DNA from: Rivularia sp034931125
Lineage (GTDB): Bacteria > Cyanobacteriota > Cyanobacteriia > Cyanobacteriales > Nostocaceae
Length of the DNA stretch: 64,000 bases
Direction: 5' to 3'
Assembly: GCF_034931125.1 (NCBI RefSeq)
Contig: NZ_JAYGHM010000029.1
Span: forward strand, 30,956-94,955
The notes under the pieces were generated by a model, which worked only from the letters and a program-made list of their open reading frames with translations, did no database searches and had not been told where the DNA came from. Shown here piece after piece: positions 1 to 9,479 of this stretch; the first letter of the stretch is position 1; every line of letters begins with the position of its first letter. The position numbers and the translations under genes were made by a program.

Positions 1-1024
1 TTTTATCTTTGATTGTATTAGGTTGTTCTAATACTGAGCTTAAACATTGAAAAAGATAATCTGTAAGAGTATTAGATGCTTGCTGGCGTTGTTCAAGTGA
101 ATTTCTCAGAATCCTCTTCACACCATGTCCTGTATCAACTACAGGCATATCAATAATCCATCCTCGTTCTGAACTATTAATTTCTATTAGAGCATTGATA
201 TTTGTAGTGATTGCAGGTAAACCATAACTAAAAAATTCAAGAACAGAATAGCCATAAGAGTCTAAATAAGTAGGTAGCAACCCTACATTACTAGAAGCAA
301 TTAGCTGCATTACTTCTTGATGACTCAATTCATTAAAGATTTTTATTTTACCCTTGCTTTTTTCCACCAACTGAAGTGTATGACTTAATTCTTCATCAGG
401 TGCATCTAGGGGATAGTCTTTAGTATCCATTTTTGACACAATGATTAATTCAGCACTAAAACCAGATTCCAAAACTTTTGTAAAAGCTTTTACACATTCG
501 TAACCTCCCTTACGGAAGAAGTCTCTGTCAATGAATATAAACCGGCAAACTTCAAATTCTTTTGCTAGTAATGAATCCTCATCTATATTTGCCTCTTGTG
601 ATGGATGTAGAAGCTGTAATTTTGGCAGAATTTCATCACCATAAGGACTATTTAAAAGAAAAGACTTTTCATAATTCATTACCCAAGAACTTAAGCAAAA
701 AATCTTTCGACATTGCTTGCGAGCTAAATATTTTAAACGAGTATCGTCTGCACATGGGAGTTCCAGTGTTGTCACCCAAGGCTTCTGTGAAACACTAGCT
801 GCATTCCAGAAATGATATCCGATACAGTTATCTAAACCAAAGTCATTATGTAAATTAATCCAGTTTGTGTTGGGTCGCTTTTTTAAACGTAAATGAGCAG
901 CTGCAAGGTAGACATATAAGTCTATTGAACGACGAACTTCATAGTTAGGAAAATCTAAGGCAAAATTACGCTTCTCAGCGTATGTCATGTATTTTGTGCC
1001 AAGGATTTTTTTTGTGGGTTGCAT
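1..1024 (-). CDS. Glycosyltransferase, GT4 family (partial, runs off left edge)
   Basis: The minus frame is open from an ATG at 1024 to the window edge (about 341 codons) and lacks its C-terminus here. Reading it gives the hallmark of GT-B retaining glycosyltransferases, a DSYGYSVLEFFSYGLPAI stretch near residues 270-290, equivalent to the E-x7-E nucleotide-sugar loop. It should transfer a sugar from an activated donor to a growing glycan at the cytoplasmic membrane; donor and acceptor cannot be told. It is the most downstream visible member of the minus-strand polysaccharide locus, about 100 bp after the acyltransferase gene. The start is the first ATG of the frame; no clear ribosome site precedes it. 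Family assignment is solid, specificity unknown. Confidence 0.8.
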   Translation of the reverse strand, partial: MQPTKKILGTKYMTYAEKRNFALDFPNYEVRRSIDLYVYLAAAHLRLKKRPNTNWINLHNDFGLDNCIGYHFWNAASVSQKPWVTTLELPCADDTRLKYLARKQCRKIFCLSSWVMNYEKSFLLNSPYGDEILPKLQLLHPSQEANIDEDSLLAKEFEVCRFIFIDRDFFRKGGYECVKAFTKVLESGFSAELIIVSKMDTKDYPLDAPDEELSHTLQLVEKSKGKIKIFNELSHQEVMQLIASSNVGLLPTYLDSYGYSVLEFFSYGLPAITTNINALIEINSSERGWIIDMPVVDTGHGVKRILRNSLEQRQQASNTLTDYLFQCLSSVLEQPNTIKDK

Positions 1025-1125
1025 AATAATTCATCTAAATTATAAACTTCTTTTGCTACCTGCATGGTAGGGGGAGCAGGAAAGCCATTTTGAATCATCC
1101 CGAATACAGATTATAGTAAGTATTT

Positions 1126-1764
1126 TTAGGGTTCCCATGAAATACCTTCTTTAATAATCTTCGCGGGTGAGCCACCAATTAAACAGTTTTCTTTTTCAAA
1201 AGCTTTTGTAACAATACTTCCTGTTGCCACAACACAACCATCAGGAATAACTACATCAGCCAGTATTGTGCAGTTACTTCCTATCCAACAGTGATTGCCG
1301 ATCTTGATGCCAGAGGTTTTATTTTTTTTCTTCCCATCTATAATCAAGTGATGAATATTATTATCTAAGAATTCGCACCCCCAACTAACCAAAGTCTTTT
1401 CCCCTATTTCTAATTGATGCTTGATCAGGAATTTTGAAGCACCAACAGAGCAGCCATTCAAAATAATCTTTGCGGATTTACTAACTTCAATAATTGCACC
1501 TCTGGCAATAGAAGTTCTATTCTCAATAACTAAGCAGCCTTCTACATTAATATATGTTTCACTATTCCTTTGATAAAAAGGAACATGGTTGAGTCCAATT
1601 ACCAAATCAGAATTAGTGGTTATATTTTTAATGCCTCTAAGGTGTGTCCCTTGGCAAAGCCAAATTTTCTTACGATAAATAAATCTTGATACTAACGAGT
1701 TCAAGATTGTAAATAGATAGATAGGATTTTTGATCTTTTTGTAAATTATGTAGATTTTTTTCAT
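1126..1764 (-). CDS. Hexapeptide-repeat (left-handed beta-helix) acyltransferase
   Basis: The 212-aa protein has C-terminal hexapeptide repeats (IGNHCWIGSNCTILADVVIP) and the GGSPAKIIK motif of the WcaF/WbbJ/maltose-acetyltransferase superfamily. Such enzymes usually O- or N-acylate sugars using acetyl-CoA. The N-terminal third is basic and hydrophobic and not obviously conserved. An in-frame upstream ATG at 1797 would add 11 residues (MAVNQCLFTVS). I prefer the ATG at 1764 because the protein then begins with the MKKIYIIYKKIK segment, but neither start has a good ribosome site. Its place among glycosyltransferases and sulfotransferases suggests decoration of an exopolysaccharide repeat unit. 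Family confident; acceptor inferred. Confidence 0.8.
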   Translation of the reverse strand: MKKIYIIYKKIKNPIYLFTILNSLVSRFIYRKKIWLCQGTHLRGIKNITTNSDLVIGLNHVPFYQRNSETYINVEGCLVIENRTSIARGAIIEVSKSAKIILNGCSVGASKFLIKHQLEIGEKTLVSWGCEFLDNNIHHLIIDGKKKNKTSGIKIGNHCWIGSNCTILADVVIPDGCVVATGSIVTKAFEKENCLIGGSPAKIIKEGISWEP

Positions 1765-1895
1765 CGAAACTGTAAAAAGGCATTGATTAACAGCCATTTT
1801 TTTTGCTGAAAAAACATTCTCTAAGTAAGAATTATTTCCAAATTAATGGATTTTACATAATTTAACCTTTTTGGCAAAAAGATTAGGTTTCATTT

Positions 1896-2861
1896 CTAAT
1901 ATTTTATAATTTTATGATAAAGATTGTTAACAAATTGATTTGTTCTGATAGAAGAAAAAGGTAGCTGTAGCAAATATCTTAACCAGGTTCCTATTCTAGC
2001 TATTACATACTTTATTATTGGCTTACCTTGAAAATAAAATTTATCAAACAAGTTTTTCTGAGGCATTAAAGCATTTAGTTGATATCCTGCCCAATGGAGA
2101 ATAACTAGCTGCTTTTTGTGGTCTAATCCACCATAATCCCAAATATAATATTTTCCATTTTGTCGATAAATTTTTCCTGGCTGTCTTACCCAAGCATTTT
2201 GACAAATTCCTCCTAAAACCTCAGCTACATGACCGTAACACACAGGCTTCATATCGCAGCAATAATTAATAAATGCTTGGTCTGTATTGCGAGGATTTAA
2301 TTGTTCTCTTATTTGTAATGCTTCTTCAGCTAATTTTTCAAACTCTTCTAGTGAAAATAATCCTTTTTTTGAAATCCAGCGACCAGAATTAAAACCTCTA
2401 GCACCTCCCTTTTTTAATAAATTCTGACGCAGTTCTCCTGGTTCATAAACTTGATTGAGCGCACAATCATAGTGGAGAAATTCAAAATCATACTTTTCTA
2501 AAGCCAGGATTATCGGCTTTAAATCCGCAAGTACTAATTGGCGAGCATCTAAATACATGAATTTCTCAAGAGGTCCCCAAAAAGAAGCATAGCGTCTAAA
2601 CCAATATGGACCAGTTGGTGTATGTCCTAATTCAAATGCTTGACCAATTGCTTCTAGACGTGCAAAAGATGAATCAATATATACTTCAAAATTGTAAGTA
2701 TATTTTAGTTGAAGAAGGCGATCGCAATCTTCATTAAATGGGATTAAAATCAGCCGTAAATCTGGGTTAAAGGTTCTAAAGCTGTTTAGAAAGGCGATCG
2801 CCCAGTCGTAGACAACATCATTGGCTGAAAAGTAAACGCCGATTGCTGGTTTTTCTATCAT
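1896..2861 (-). CDS. GT8-like putative glycosyltransferase
   Basis: The 321-aa protein opens with a GT-A-like fold pattern (IGVYFSANDVVYDWAIAFLNSF) and carries FMYLDARQLVLADL around residues 101-114. That is where GT8 enzymes hold the metal-binding DxD; here the motif reads DAR, so metal and donor binding may differ. A hydrophobic-aromatic C-terminus (IKYVIARIGTWLRYLLQLPF) may form an amphipathic membrane anchor. It lies 16 bp from the preceding glycosyltransferase stop, so the two genes are probably co-transcribed. It is probably a sugar transferase of the exopolysaccharide pathway. It could also be an inactive or alternatively specific relative, given the altered DxD. Confidence 0.65.
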   Translation of the reverse strand: MIEKPAIGVYFSANDVVYDWAIAFLNSFRTFNPDLRLILIPFNEDCDRLLQLKYTYNFEVYIDSSFARLEAIGQAFELGHTPTGPYWFRRYASFWGPLEKFMYLDARQLVLADLKPIILALEKYDFEFLHYDCALNQVYEPGELRQNLLKKGGARGFNSGRWISKKGLFSLEEFEKLAEEALQIREQLNPRNTDQAFINYCCDMKPVCYGHVAEVLGGICQNAWVRQPGKIYRQNGKYYIWDYGGLDHKKQLVILHWAGYQLNALMPQKNLFDKFYFQGKPIIKYVIARIGTWLRYLLQLPFSSIRTNQFVNNLYHKIIKY

Positions 2862-2877
2862 AGCTGTATTCGTATTC

Positions 2878-3855
2878 TCAAGCAGGGCTAGGCTTCATCA
2901 AACCTTTGAGCTTTTGTGTCAAATATTCCGCTTTTGTTGCTCCTAATAGTTGTACAAGCATCGGATAAGGCGGGTTGCCTATAATGCAGTTTTGTGCATC
3001 GAGTTCCCGCGCAGTTTCAAAATAACTTTTCGATTCAACAATATATCCTTTCCTCAAAATTGCTCTACCATAAGCCCAAAAACGCCTAGCTAGAATTTTT
3101 CGCACATCAGGAGATAAAGTTTTAGTTTGTTCTTTGATTTTTCTACATTGTTGCTGGAGTATTTCAAAGTGAATCATGGCTCCTTTCTGACTCAAACCGC
3201 GATCGCTAATCCGATTAGTATCGCTATACTCGCGATATTGATAAACTGCTCCTGAATGGTAAACAAACTCCACACCAGCTAAAACTAAACGTAAATGCAA
3301 ATCGTGTTCTTGTCCCTTCGGAATCAATGGATCGAATCCACCAATCTCTAACAAATAATCTCGCTTGTGTAGGGGACAAGATGTGAGCGGACACTGAGAT
3401 AAGATATGAGAAACTGGATCTTCATTGGCTTTTCGGGGAAGAAGGGGGTTATTTGGTAAAGGTTTACCATCGCGATTAATCCAAATTGCGTCACCATAGA
3501 TAATTGCTTTGCGCTCTGAAGAAAGTTGAGATGCTTTTTCTACTTGACGCTCTAAAGAATCAGGAAGAAGAATATCATCTGCATCGAGAAATTTAATATA
3601 TTCACCTCTTGCAAGTTCCAAGCCTCGGTTACGTGCTTTGGGAGCGCCTTGGTTAGAGCTAGTTTCCCACTGAATATGATTCTCGAATAAACGGATAATT
3701 TCTAAACTTTTATCTGTGGAGCCGTCATCAATGACAATAATTTCTACATTATTGTAAGTTTGATTGACTGCGCTGGCGATCGCGTCTTCAATAAAAGGCT
3801 CGTTGTTGTAACAAGGTATAACAATTGAGACTAACTTATCTACTTCTCTCATCAT
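2878..3855 (-). CDS. Glycosyltransferase family 2
   Basis: This 325-aa protein is a textbook GT2 (GT-A fold). It has VSIVIPCYNNEPFIEDAI at residues 9-26, the nucleotide-binding VIDDGS at 41-46 and the metal-binding LDADD at 90-94. A conserved GQEHDLHLRL segment near residue 180 stands where GT2 enzymes hold the catalytic-base ED motif. The inverting enzyme would add a sugar to a lipid-linked oligosaccharide on the inner membrane face. Two methionines open the frame (MM), so the true start may be one codon later. It is followed closely by the GT8-like gene. A gap of about 270 bp upstream separates it from the next GT4 gene and may hold an internal promoter. Confidence 0.88.
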   Translation of the reverse strand: MMREVDKLVSIVIPCYNNEPFIEDAIASAVNQTYNNVEIIVIDDGSTDKSLEIIRLFENHIQWETSSNQGAPKARNRGLELARGEYIKFLDADDILLPDSLERQVEKASQLSSERKAIIYGDAIWINRDGKPLPNNPLLPRKANEDPVSHILSQCPLTSCPLHKRDYLLEIGGFDPLIPKGQEHDLHLRLVLAGVEFVYHSGAVYQYREYSDTNRISDRGLSQKGAMIHFEILQQQCRKIKEQTKTLSPDVRKILARRFWAYGRAILRKGYIVESKSYFETARELDAQNCIIGNPPYPMLVQLLGATKAEYLTQKLKGLMKPSPA

Positions 3856-4122
3856 GATGTCATTCTCGCTAACTTACAAATACTTTGGCAACCCTAAATT
3901 TATGGCGTTGCATATATCAATATATGAATCCTAAAAAATAGCTAGTGCCAGATTTTTACTTAATTACTTTTTCTGTAGGATAAATGACATTTTTAATATT
4001 GCTTAGGTTTTTTGAATAACATTATGAATATGTACAACGCCAGAAGTGTTGAATGTTAAGATTCTGAGCTTAAAACAAATGCAGTATTCTTCATGAGATT
4101 GTCTTACACAAAATTAACTTAG

Positions 4123-5310
4123 TCAATGATTCAAGCTGCTGATTAATCGGTCGATAGATATACCTAAATCAATTTTATCGCGCAAGCTCTTATCTCCTGA
4201 ATTAATGCCTGGAGTCCTTATTTTGTCCGATCTATTTGATAATTTTAAGGCTTCATTAAGTGCTTCAGTAATAGAAGGAACAGGCTCTTCAGTATCGGTA
4301 TCGACTAGTACTCCTTGAGGGCATAAACGAACCGCCTCAATAGCACCACCACTATTACCTCCAATTACAAAGTTGCCCAAATAAGCAGCCTCTGTAAAGC
4401 TGATTCCAAAGCCTTCAAAGTCAGTTCCATTAACTGAGTAATTCGGCATTATAAAAATAGAACTTCTTAACAAGAGGTTTTTCTTTTGTCCATCCGTCAC
4501 TGCTCCTAAAAAAAATATTTTATCCTTTTTCTTAGAAGCCAAGTTATCCAAGTATTGTTTTTCAGACCCATCTCCAGCAATTAAAAAGTACACATTTTTA
4601 TAAGTCTCGTCTAAATCTAGTTGAAGAAATGCCTCTATAGCAAAATGAATACCCTTTCGTTTAACAAGCCTACATACTGTAGAAATAACGATAGAATCAT
4701 TTGGTAATATTTCCAAAGCCGCTATTTTTTCTATAGCCAAATTGTCTAATATAGAGAATCTTATTCCTGGATATAAAATAAAGTAATTATCTGGTTTGTG
4801 ATTAGTAGATTCCTGGAACAGTTTCTTGGTGGCTAGCGAATTAAATAATATCTTTCTGCTCTTATTACAAATAAGATTTAGGAGACCAGGTTTTGTTTGG
4901 CTTAAGTGCAAAATTTCTTTGCCGTGAAATAAAACATGGAAGTTAGCCCCTACCAGAGAAGCAAGATAAATCAACGATGGCGTAAAAAGATCATCTACAA
5001 AACAAAATAGTATATGGCTCTTTTTTCGATATTTTACAATCATTATTGCCGATATAGCCATCAGGAGGTAAAAACTCAAAGCATTAATTTTTTTTGTAAT
5101 AAAATTAATTGCTGTATTATTACAGCTTTTGATTTGCACATACGGTGAAATTATGGGCAAGCTGGTTTTTTCCGGTTGGCTTACAGTAGTTATTATTGTT
5201 TGAAGAATTCCCTTACTATAAAAATAATCTGCAATTTGCTTTGCAAATTCAGCAACTCCTCCAAGCATTGGCTGAAAGTCTGAGGAAATTACCAGCCATG
5301 ATTTAGACAT
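4123..5310 (-). CDS. Glycosyltransferase family 4
   Basis: The 395-aa GT-B enzyme begins WLVISSDFQPMLGGVAEF, the N-terminal acceptor-side loop with the glycine pair of GT4 enzymes. Near residue 300 it has FEGFGISFTEAAYLGNFVIG, the retaining E-x7-E donor-binding motif, followed by GGAIEAV. A central VISTVCRLVKRKGIHFAIEA segment is the usual entry to the C-terminal Rossmann domain. The start codon overlaps the stop of the upstream sulfotransferase gene by 8 bp, which implies translational coupling. That puts sugar transfer and sulfation in one transcription unit. Donor and acceptor are not determinable. Confidence 0.88.
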   Translation of the reverse strand: MSKSWLVISSDFQPMLGGVAEFAKQIADYFYSKGILQTIITTVSQPEKTSLPIISPYVQIKSCNNTAINFITKKINALSFYLLMAISAIMIVKYRKKSHILFCFVDDLFTPSLIYLASLVGANFHVLFHGKEILHLSQTKPGLLNLICNKSRKILFNSLATKKLFQESTNHKPDNYFILYPGIRFSILDNLAIEKIAALEILPNDSIVISTVCRLVKRKGIHFAIEAFLQLDLDETYKNVYFLIAGDGSEKQYLDNLASKKKDKIFFLGAVTDGQKKNLLLRSSIFIMPNYSVNGTDFEGFGISFTEAAYLGNFVIGGNSGGAIEAVRLCPQGVLVDTDTEEPVPSITEALNEALKLSNRSDKIRTPGINSGDKSLRDKIDLGISIDRLISSLNH

Positions 5311-6214
5311 TTGTTAGCAAGTTCCTGAATATAAAATGGTCGTTTTCTGGTAAATTCCAGTAGCGAGATACCTGCCTCCACTTTATATTCCCCTGCATAT
5401 AAGCTTTCTTAGGAGGTAAGATTTTAGGAAGTCGATCATAATCAAAATCCAACCCTACTTGAACGCTTACAGCAGATTGCAGAACCTTTGTAGGATTAGA
5501 ACAAAAATCTTCAAAATTTATAGAAATGAATTGTTGTCCAAAAAATTTACGACCATCTTGTTCTACTTTATCAAAGACAATTGACCAGAATTTGAATAAT
5601 CTATATGCAGCAGGAGATTGATAGAACTTTTCAGCTAGACTGTCATTTTTCAGAATTTGAAGGTGAAATGCGCTGAATAATTGAGATCCCATTACATCTT
5701 CCATATTCCATCTGTTAAAATCTCCTATTCTTGTCCAAAAGTTATTTTTTCGCTTTAAATCTCTAAAAAATGCCCCTTTCCCTGACTCATCACTTGGAAG
5801 TAAATGGGAAGTAACAAAACTTGCTGGTGATCTGTGCAGATGAATTAAGTATGTATCTGCTCCAACTACCTCCTTAAGAGATACAATTTTGTTCCAGCAC
5901 CTTGTTGTATCAATAACTACGTCATTTTGAGTTTCTAGTAATTTCTGTAAATATAGTGAATGGTCACTTGATAGGTTACTTTTTAGTTCATCTAAAGGAT
6001 ATATAGGATAAAATGACTGCCAAAACTCTTCACGATAAATTTCTAAAAAATTAATATACTCCTGATAAACTTTCTTCTCATGTTCTCGAGGGAGTTGAGC
6101 TAATTTCGGATTGAAAGGCTCGTCAAAACAGATAGCTTTTGTCACTTCACGAAAACATTTCCAGAAGATGGTAGAGCCTGACCTTCTCAAAGCAGTTATA
6201 ATAACTTTTACCAT
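5303..6214 (-). CDS. Sulfotransferase-like protein (PAPS-dependent)
   Basis: The 303-aa protein starts with a P-loop-like 5'-phosphosulfate binding segment, IITALRRSGSTIFWKCF (residues 5-21). Near residue 130 it has a candidate 3'-phosphate loop, IHLHRSPASFVTSHLL. The combination defines the PAPS sulfotransferase superfamily, which moves sulfate from PAPS to hydroxyl groups of sugars or lipids. Codons overlap the downstream glycosyltransferase by 8 bp. The cysC gene about 4 kb upstream could supply PAPS. The acceptor is probably a surface glycan, inferred from context. The fold call is moderately strong; activity is inferred. Confidence 0.75.
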   Translation of the reverse strand: MVKVIITALRRSGSTIFWKCFREVTKAICFDEPFNPKLAQLPREHEKKVYQEYINFLEIYREEFWQSFYPIYPLDELKSNLSSDHSLYLQKLLETQNDVVIDTTRCWNKIVSLKEVVGADTYLIHLHRSPASFVTSHLLPSDESGKGAFFRDLKRKNNFWTRIGDFNRWNMEDVMGSQLFSAFHLQILKNDSLAEKFYQSPAAYRLFKFWSIVFDKVEQDGRKFFGQQFISINFEDFCSNPTKVLQSAVSVQVGLDFDYDRLPKILPPKKAYMQGNIKWRQVSRYWNLPENDHFIFRNLLTNV

Positions 6215-6266
6215 AAATGATTTTTTACTTGATTATAAATTACTAATAAGTTAATATGTCCAAGTC

Positions 6267-7109
6267 TTAAATTTTATTTTGAGATTGGGCAAACTCATAT
6301 AATTTTAAATCCTGACGGCAAAGTTCATTGATTTGCAGGAGTTTTTGCTCATCGAAGAAATTCAAAAAAATCTCCTTTTGCTGGTATGAGCTTAACTTAT
6401 ATTCTGATTTATTTTTAACTTCTATAGTTATTTTTTTGCCAATTGCTTGATATATGTTTTCCGAAAAATCATCTAATTTTTCTAGAAATCCTACCACTTC
6501 AAAGTATTCAAGATTTCTCATCGCTCTTGCTAAAGATTCCTGACTACCTAAATCATAACTTCCTCTTTCATCTAGGTAAGCTGAAAGGATGTTAGCATGA
6601 AACGCAGCGAGTTTGGATTCAATATAATTGTTCCAAATTAAATTTATCTCATCTGTATTAAGGGGTTGCTTGAGAGAGTTATATTTTGTTCCAACGGAAT
6701 ACTTGAATTGAGAAATAAACCTTTCACATGGATATCTTAATACAGTCACAAATACATAATCTTTGGGATTTATAAGACAGTCGTAAATAACTGGAAAGTG
6801 TCCAAAGATGAAAGGCTTCTCTTCTTGAATAAATTCAAAGAAGATTGCTTGACGAATGTGAAATAGCAGTGATGAACCTTCAGCTTGCTCCTGATCACCT
6901 AAAATCAATTGTGCTAGTTTGCGAGTACGTATTGGATCAACATATCCTTCCCAACCAGTGTGAATAGCTGAAGCAATAGCCGAACTTATAGATGTTCCTC
7001 CACACTTTGGTATATGAAGGAAAACAACTTTCTTCTGACTCAAAGTGTTTGCCAACTTTCGAGAGGTACTCTCAATGTTCCTTAAAAATTTTACAGCAAG
7101 CGTATTCAT
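6267..7109 (-). CDS. Sulfotransferase family 2-like (carbohydrate sulfotransferase type)
   Basis: The 280-aa protein has VVFLHIPKCGGTSISSAI at residues 28-45, the distinctive 5'-PSB loop of the Sulfotransfer_2 group (heparan/chondroitin-sulfotransferase relatives and many bacterial proteins). FVTVLRYPCERFISQF near residue 120 is the 3'-PSB element. The expected product sulfates a polysaccharide using PAPS. It is divergent in sequence from its two sulfotransferase neighbours, so the locus carries different sulfotransferase subfamilies rather than a recent triplication. It ends 52 bp before the next gene. Substrate inferred from neighbouring glycosyltransferases. Confidence 0.82.
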   Translation of the reverse strand: MNTLAVKFLRNIESTSRKLANTLSQKKVVFLHIPKCGGTSISSAIASAIHTGWEGYVDPIRTRKLAQLILGDQEQAEGSSLLFHIRQAIFFEFIQEEKPFIFGHFPVIYDCLINPKDYVFVTVLRYPCERFISQFKYSVGTKYNSLKQPLNTDEINLIWNNYIESKLAAFHANILSAYLDERGSYDLGSQESLARAMRNLEYFEVVGFLEKLDDFSENIYQAIGKKITIEVKNKSEYKLSSYQQKEIFLNFFDEQKLLQINELCRQDLKLYEFAQSQNKI

Positions 7110-7149
7110 GGTTTAGTGCAAAGTTCTATAGTTTAGTGAAATTTTGAAA

Positions 7150-7473
7150 TTAAAGGTTTATTCCTTTTATTTTCCATGAATAATAAGATTCAATAGCATC
7201 AAATGGGTTACGAATGATATGTATTGCTTTTGTATATCGAGAAGAGTCTAATTGATGAGTTGTAGTTTTTATAACAATACCTTCTAAGCCTCTTGTCATA
7301 ACGCGATCATCATATATCGAGCCAGTTTTTACTCCGGTAGATTCTTCAATTAGAAAACGGAACCAAGTATTTCCGCTTCTAGGGAAGCTTGCGAGTGCAA
7401 TACGATGATTTTGAGATAATTTAGTCAAGAAAGTTTTAAGCTTCCATTTTGTTAGGTTGTAAATATCACTCAT
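7150..7473 (-). pseudogene. Truncated sulfotransferase (N-terminal fragment)
   Basis: Only 107 codons remain of a Sulfotransfer_1-type protein. The 5'-PSB loop IALASFPRSGNTWFRFLIEE (residues 25-44) and the 3'-PSB element IHIIRNPFDAIESYYSWKIK are both intact. The frame stops right after the second element, whereas the family normally runs to 250-300 aa. The missing C-terminal part is not encoded before the next gene, which starts 40 bp downstream, so this looks like a deletion remnant. It might still fold as a PAPS-binding fragment, but an active enzyme is unlikely. It marks past gene gain and loss in the locus. Confidence 0.65.
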
Positions 7474-7570
7474 GCTTTTGATTTAAATAACTGTTGAATT
7501 TTGAATAAAATATTCTTCATAGTAAAGAACCATCAATTCGCGTAATCAAAAGTCGCATTTATAAAACCGC

Positions 7571-9400
7571 TCAAGCCGCAACTTTACTACTCTGCAATTG
7601 CCAATAGCGTGCATAGCGTCCACCTTCTTGTAAAAGCGAAGTATGACTTCCTTGCTCCACAACCTCCCCTCGTTCAAGCACCAAAATTTGATCGGCTTTG
7701 GCAATTGTCGAAAGCCTGTGCGCCACCACAATCACTGTGCGTTCCTTTTGAAACTGTTCTAATGCTTGCTGGATAAACTTCTCTGACTCGCTATCTAATG
7801 CACTCGTTGCTTCATCCAAAATCAAAATCTCCGGCTGCTTAATCAGCGCCCTGGCTAAAGCCAATCGCTGCCGCTGCCCACCCGATAGCCGATAACCTCG
7901 CTCACCTACTACGGTTTCATACCCATTAGGTAACGCCAAAATAAACTCATGAGCTTGAGCTGCTTTAGTTGCCTCAATCACCTCATCCCGGCTTGCATCG
8001 GCGCGACCGTAGCGTAAATTCTCTAAAATACTATCATTAAAAATAAACGTATCTTGACTCACCACCCCAACGTGTTGCCGCCAGTCTTCCAGGCAATAGT
8101 CCGCCAAGGGTTGGTCATTTACCATAATTTGCCCAGTCGTCGGCTGATACAGCCCGATCAACAAATCCACAATAGAAGACTTTCCTGCCCCCGACTCCCC
8201 TACCAATGCTGTCACACGGTTATGTGGAATCTTAAAAGTTAAATCTTTCAAAACGAAAACATCATTGTTGGTGTAGGAAAGACTAACCGAATCAAACTCA
8301 ATATCTTTCCTAAGACTCGTAAACTTGGAAACACCCGAATGCTCGAACTCCTTATCACGCCGATCTAAAATTGTCTCTAATCGCAACATCCTGGCACTAT
8401 TATCCACAAACTGTGTAATCGTATTTGCCGTCGCTTTTAAGCGTGCCGACAACCTTTGTAATGCCAGTAAAAAGGTTAATAACATGGGTAAAATCGCCGA
8501 TTGTTCCTGCTTAAGCAACACCGCTGAAGCTGCCAAAATTGCTAGAGCTACCATCGGTAAAGTATCTAAAATCGGCTCTGGCAGATAAAAGATAAATGCC
8601 CGCTTTTGTAATTGTTCTTGTGTTTTGCCCAAGAGTTGATTCGCCGCTGCTACCGTCAGTTGCTGGGTACCAAAAGTATGCAACAATCGCAATGCCTGAA
8701 TGCTCTCGGTAATATACTTAGCTGATTCTACTTGGGTTGCCGTTACCCGCTTCACTACCCGTCTTAATCGAGGAATCAGTTTATACTGCACAAAAGCCAC
8801 AACCAAGGTGAGCAATGCTGCCGCCACTGCTAAGATTGGCGATAGGTTAATAATTACCACAAGATACATCAACGAAAATGATAAGCCGACTACGATCTTA
8901 TTTAGCTGATCTATTTGCCGATCTACTGCCAAAGCCGCATCATTGGCAAACAGAACCAAGTCACCGACTTTATAGTGACTCACACAACCATAGCTAAAGG
9001 TCATAATTCGTTCAAACACTTTACCTGTTACATAGGGCTGTGCTTTTGCTGACAGGTAAGCCACCGATACTTTATTTGCATAATTACTTAAACTTAGAAA
9101 TATCTGTAGTAAAACTGCCCCACAGATCAAGGCTAAAAACATCTGAAGAGGCGGCAGTGGCAGAATCGTGGAGAGTGTTTCAACTATTCCCGAATCGCTT
9201 GGTGTACCAGTGTCACTATCTGCCGTCAGATAAGCAACCGCCAGATAAATCACCCCCAGGGTACTTCCTTCTAACAAGGCACTCAGCACGTTGGTAACTA
9301 GATTAATCGCAATTAACCCCCAATTTCGTTGCGCCGTCTCTGTTACCAAACGATAGGCTGGCGATCGCAAGTTACTAATGAGTTTTTTCACAATTAACAA
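7571..9400 (-). CDS. ABC transporter, fused permease/ATPase exporter (MsbA-like)
   Basis: The 609-aa protein has a type-1 exporter membrane domain (residues about 25-330, hydrophobic segments near 28-60, 83-110, 165-205 and 270-318). The nucleotide-binding domain shows Walker A GESGAGKSS (401-409), signature LSGGQRQR (505-512), Walker B ILILDEATSAL (525-535) and H-loop VAHRLST. Homodimers of this kind flip lipid-linked glycans or lipids across the inner membrane. Inside a polysaccharide locus without a visible Wzx it is a candidate flippase for the sulfated glycan, or an exporter of a glycolipid as in heterocyst envelope loci; that role is inference. All ATPase motifs are intact. Confidence 0.92.
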   Translation of the reverse strand: MLIVKKLISNLRSPAYRLVTETAQRNWGLIAINLVTNVLSALLEGSTLGVIYLAVAYLTADSDTGTPSDSGIVETLSTILPLPPLQMFLALICGAVLLQIFLSLSNYANKVSVAYLSAKAQPYVTGKVFERIMTFSYGCVSHYKVGDLVLFANDAALAVDRQIDQLNKIVVGLSFSLMYLVVIINLSPILAVAAALLTLVVAFVQYKLIPRLRRVVKRVTATQVESAKYITESIQALRLLHTFGTQQLTVAAANQLLGKTQEQLQKRAFIFYLPEPILDTLPMVALAILAASAVLLKQEQSAILPMLLTFLLALQRLSARLKATANTITQFVDNSARMLRLETILDRRDKEFEHSGVSKFTSLRKDIEFDSVSLSYTNNDVFVLKDLTFKIPHNRVTALVGESGAGKSSIVDLLIGLYQPTTGQIMVNDQPLADYCLEDWRQHVGVVSQDTFIFNDSILENLRYGRADASRDEVIEATKAAQAHEFILALPNGYETVVGERGYRLSGGQRQRLALARALIKQPEILILDEATSALDSESEKFIQQALEQFQKERTVIVVAHRLSTIAKADQILVLERGEVVEQGSHTSLLQEGGRYARYWQLQSSKVAA

Positions 9401-9479
9401 GAATTAGTCAGCAGGTAAGAATTATTTTTAAAACGGAACCATATAGCGAAAATCCTGATATTTAACATTTTAAATAACC

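Noticed and set aside
562..798. Plus-strand frame of 78 codons over the left-end glycosyltransferase
   Set aside because: It lies wholly inside the minus-strand glycosyltransferase gene and shows no family feature.
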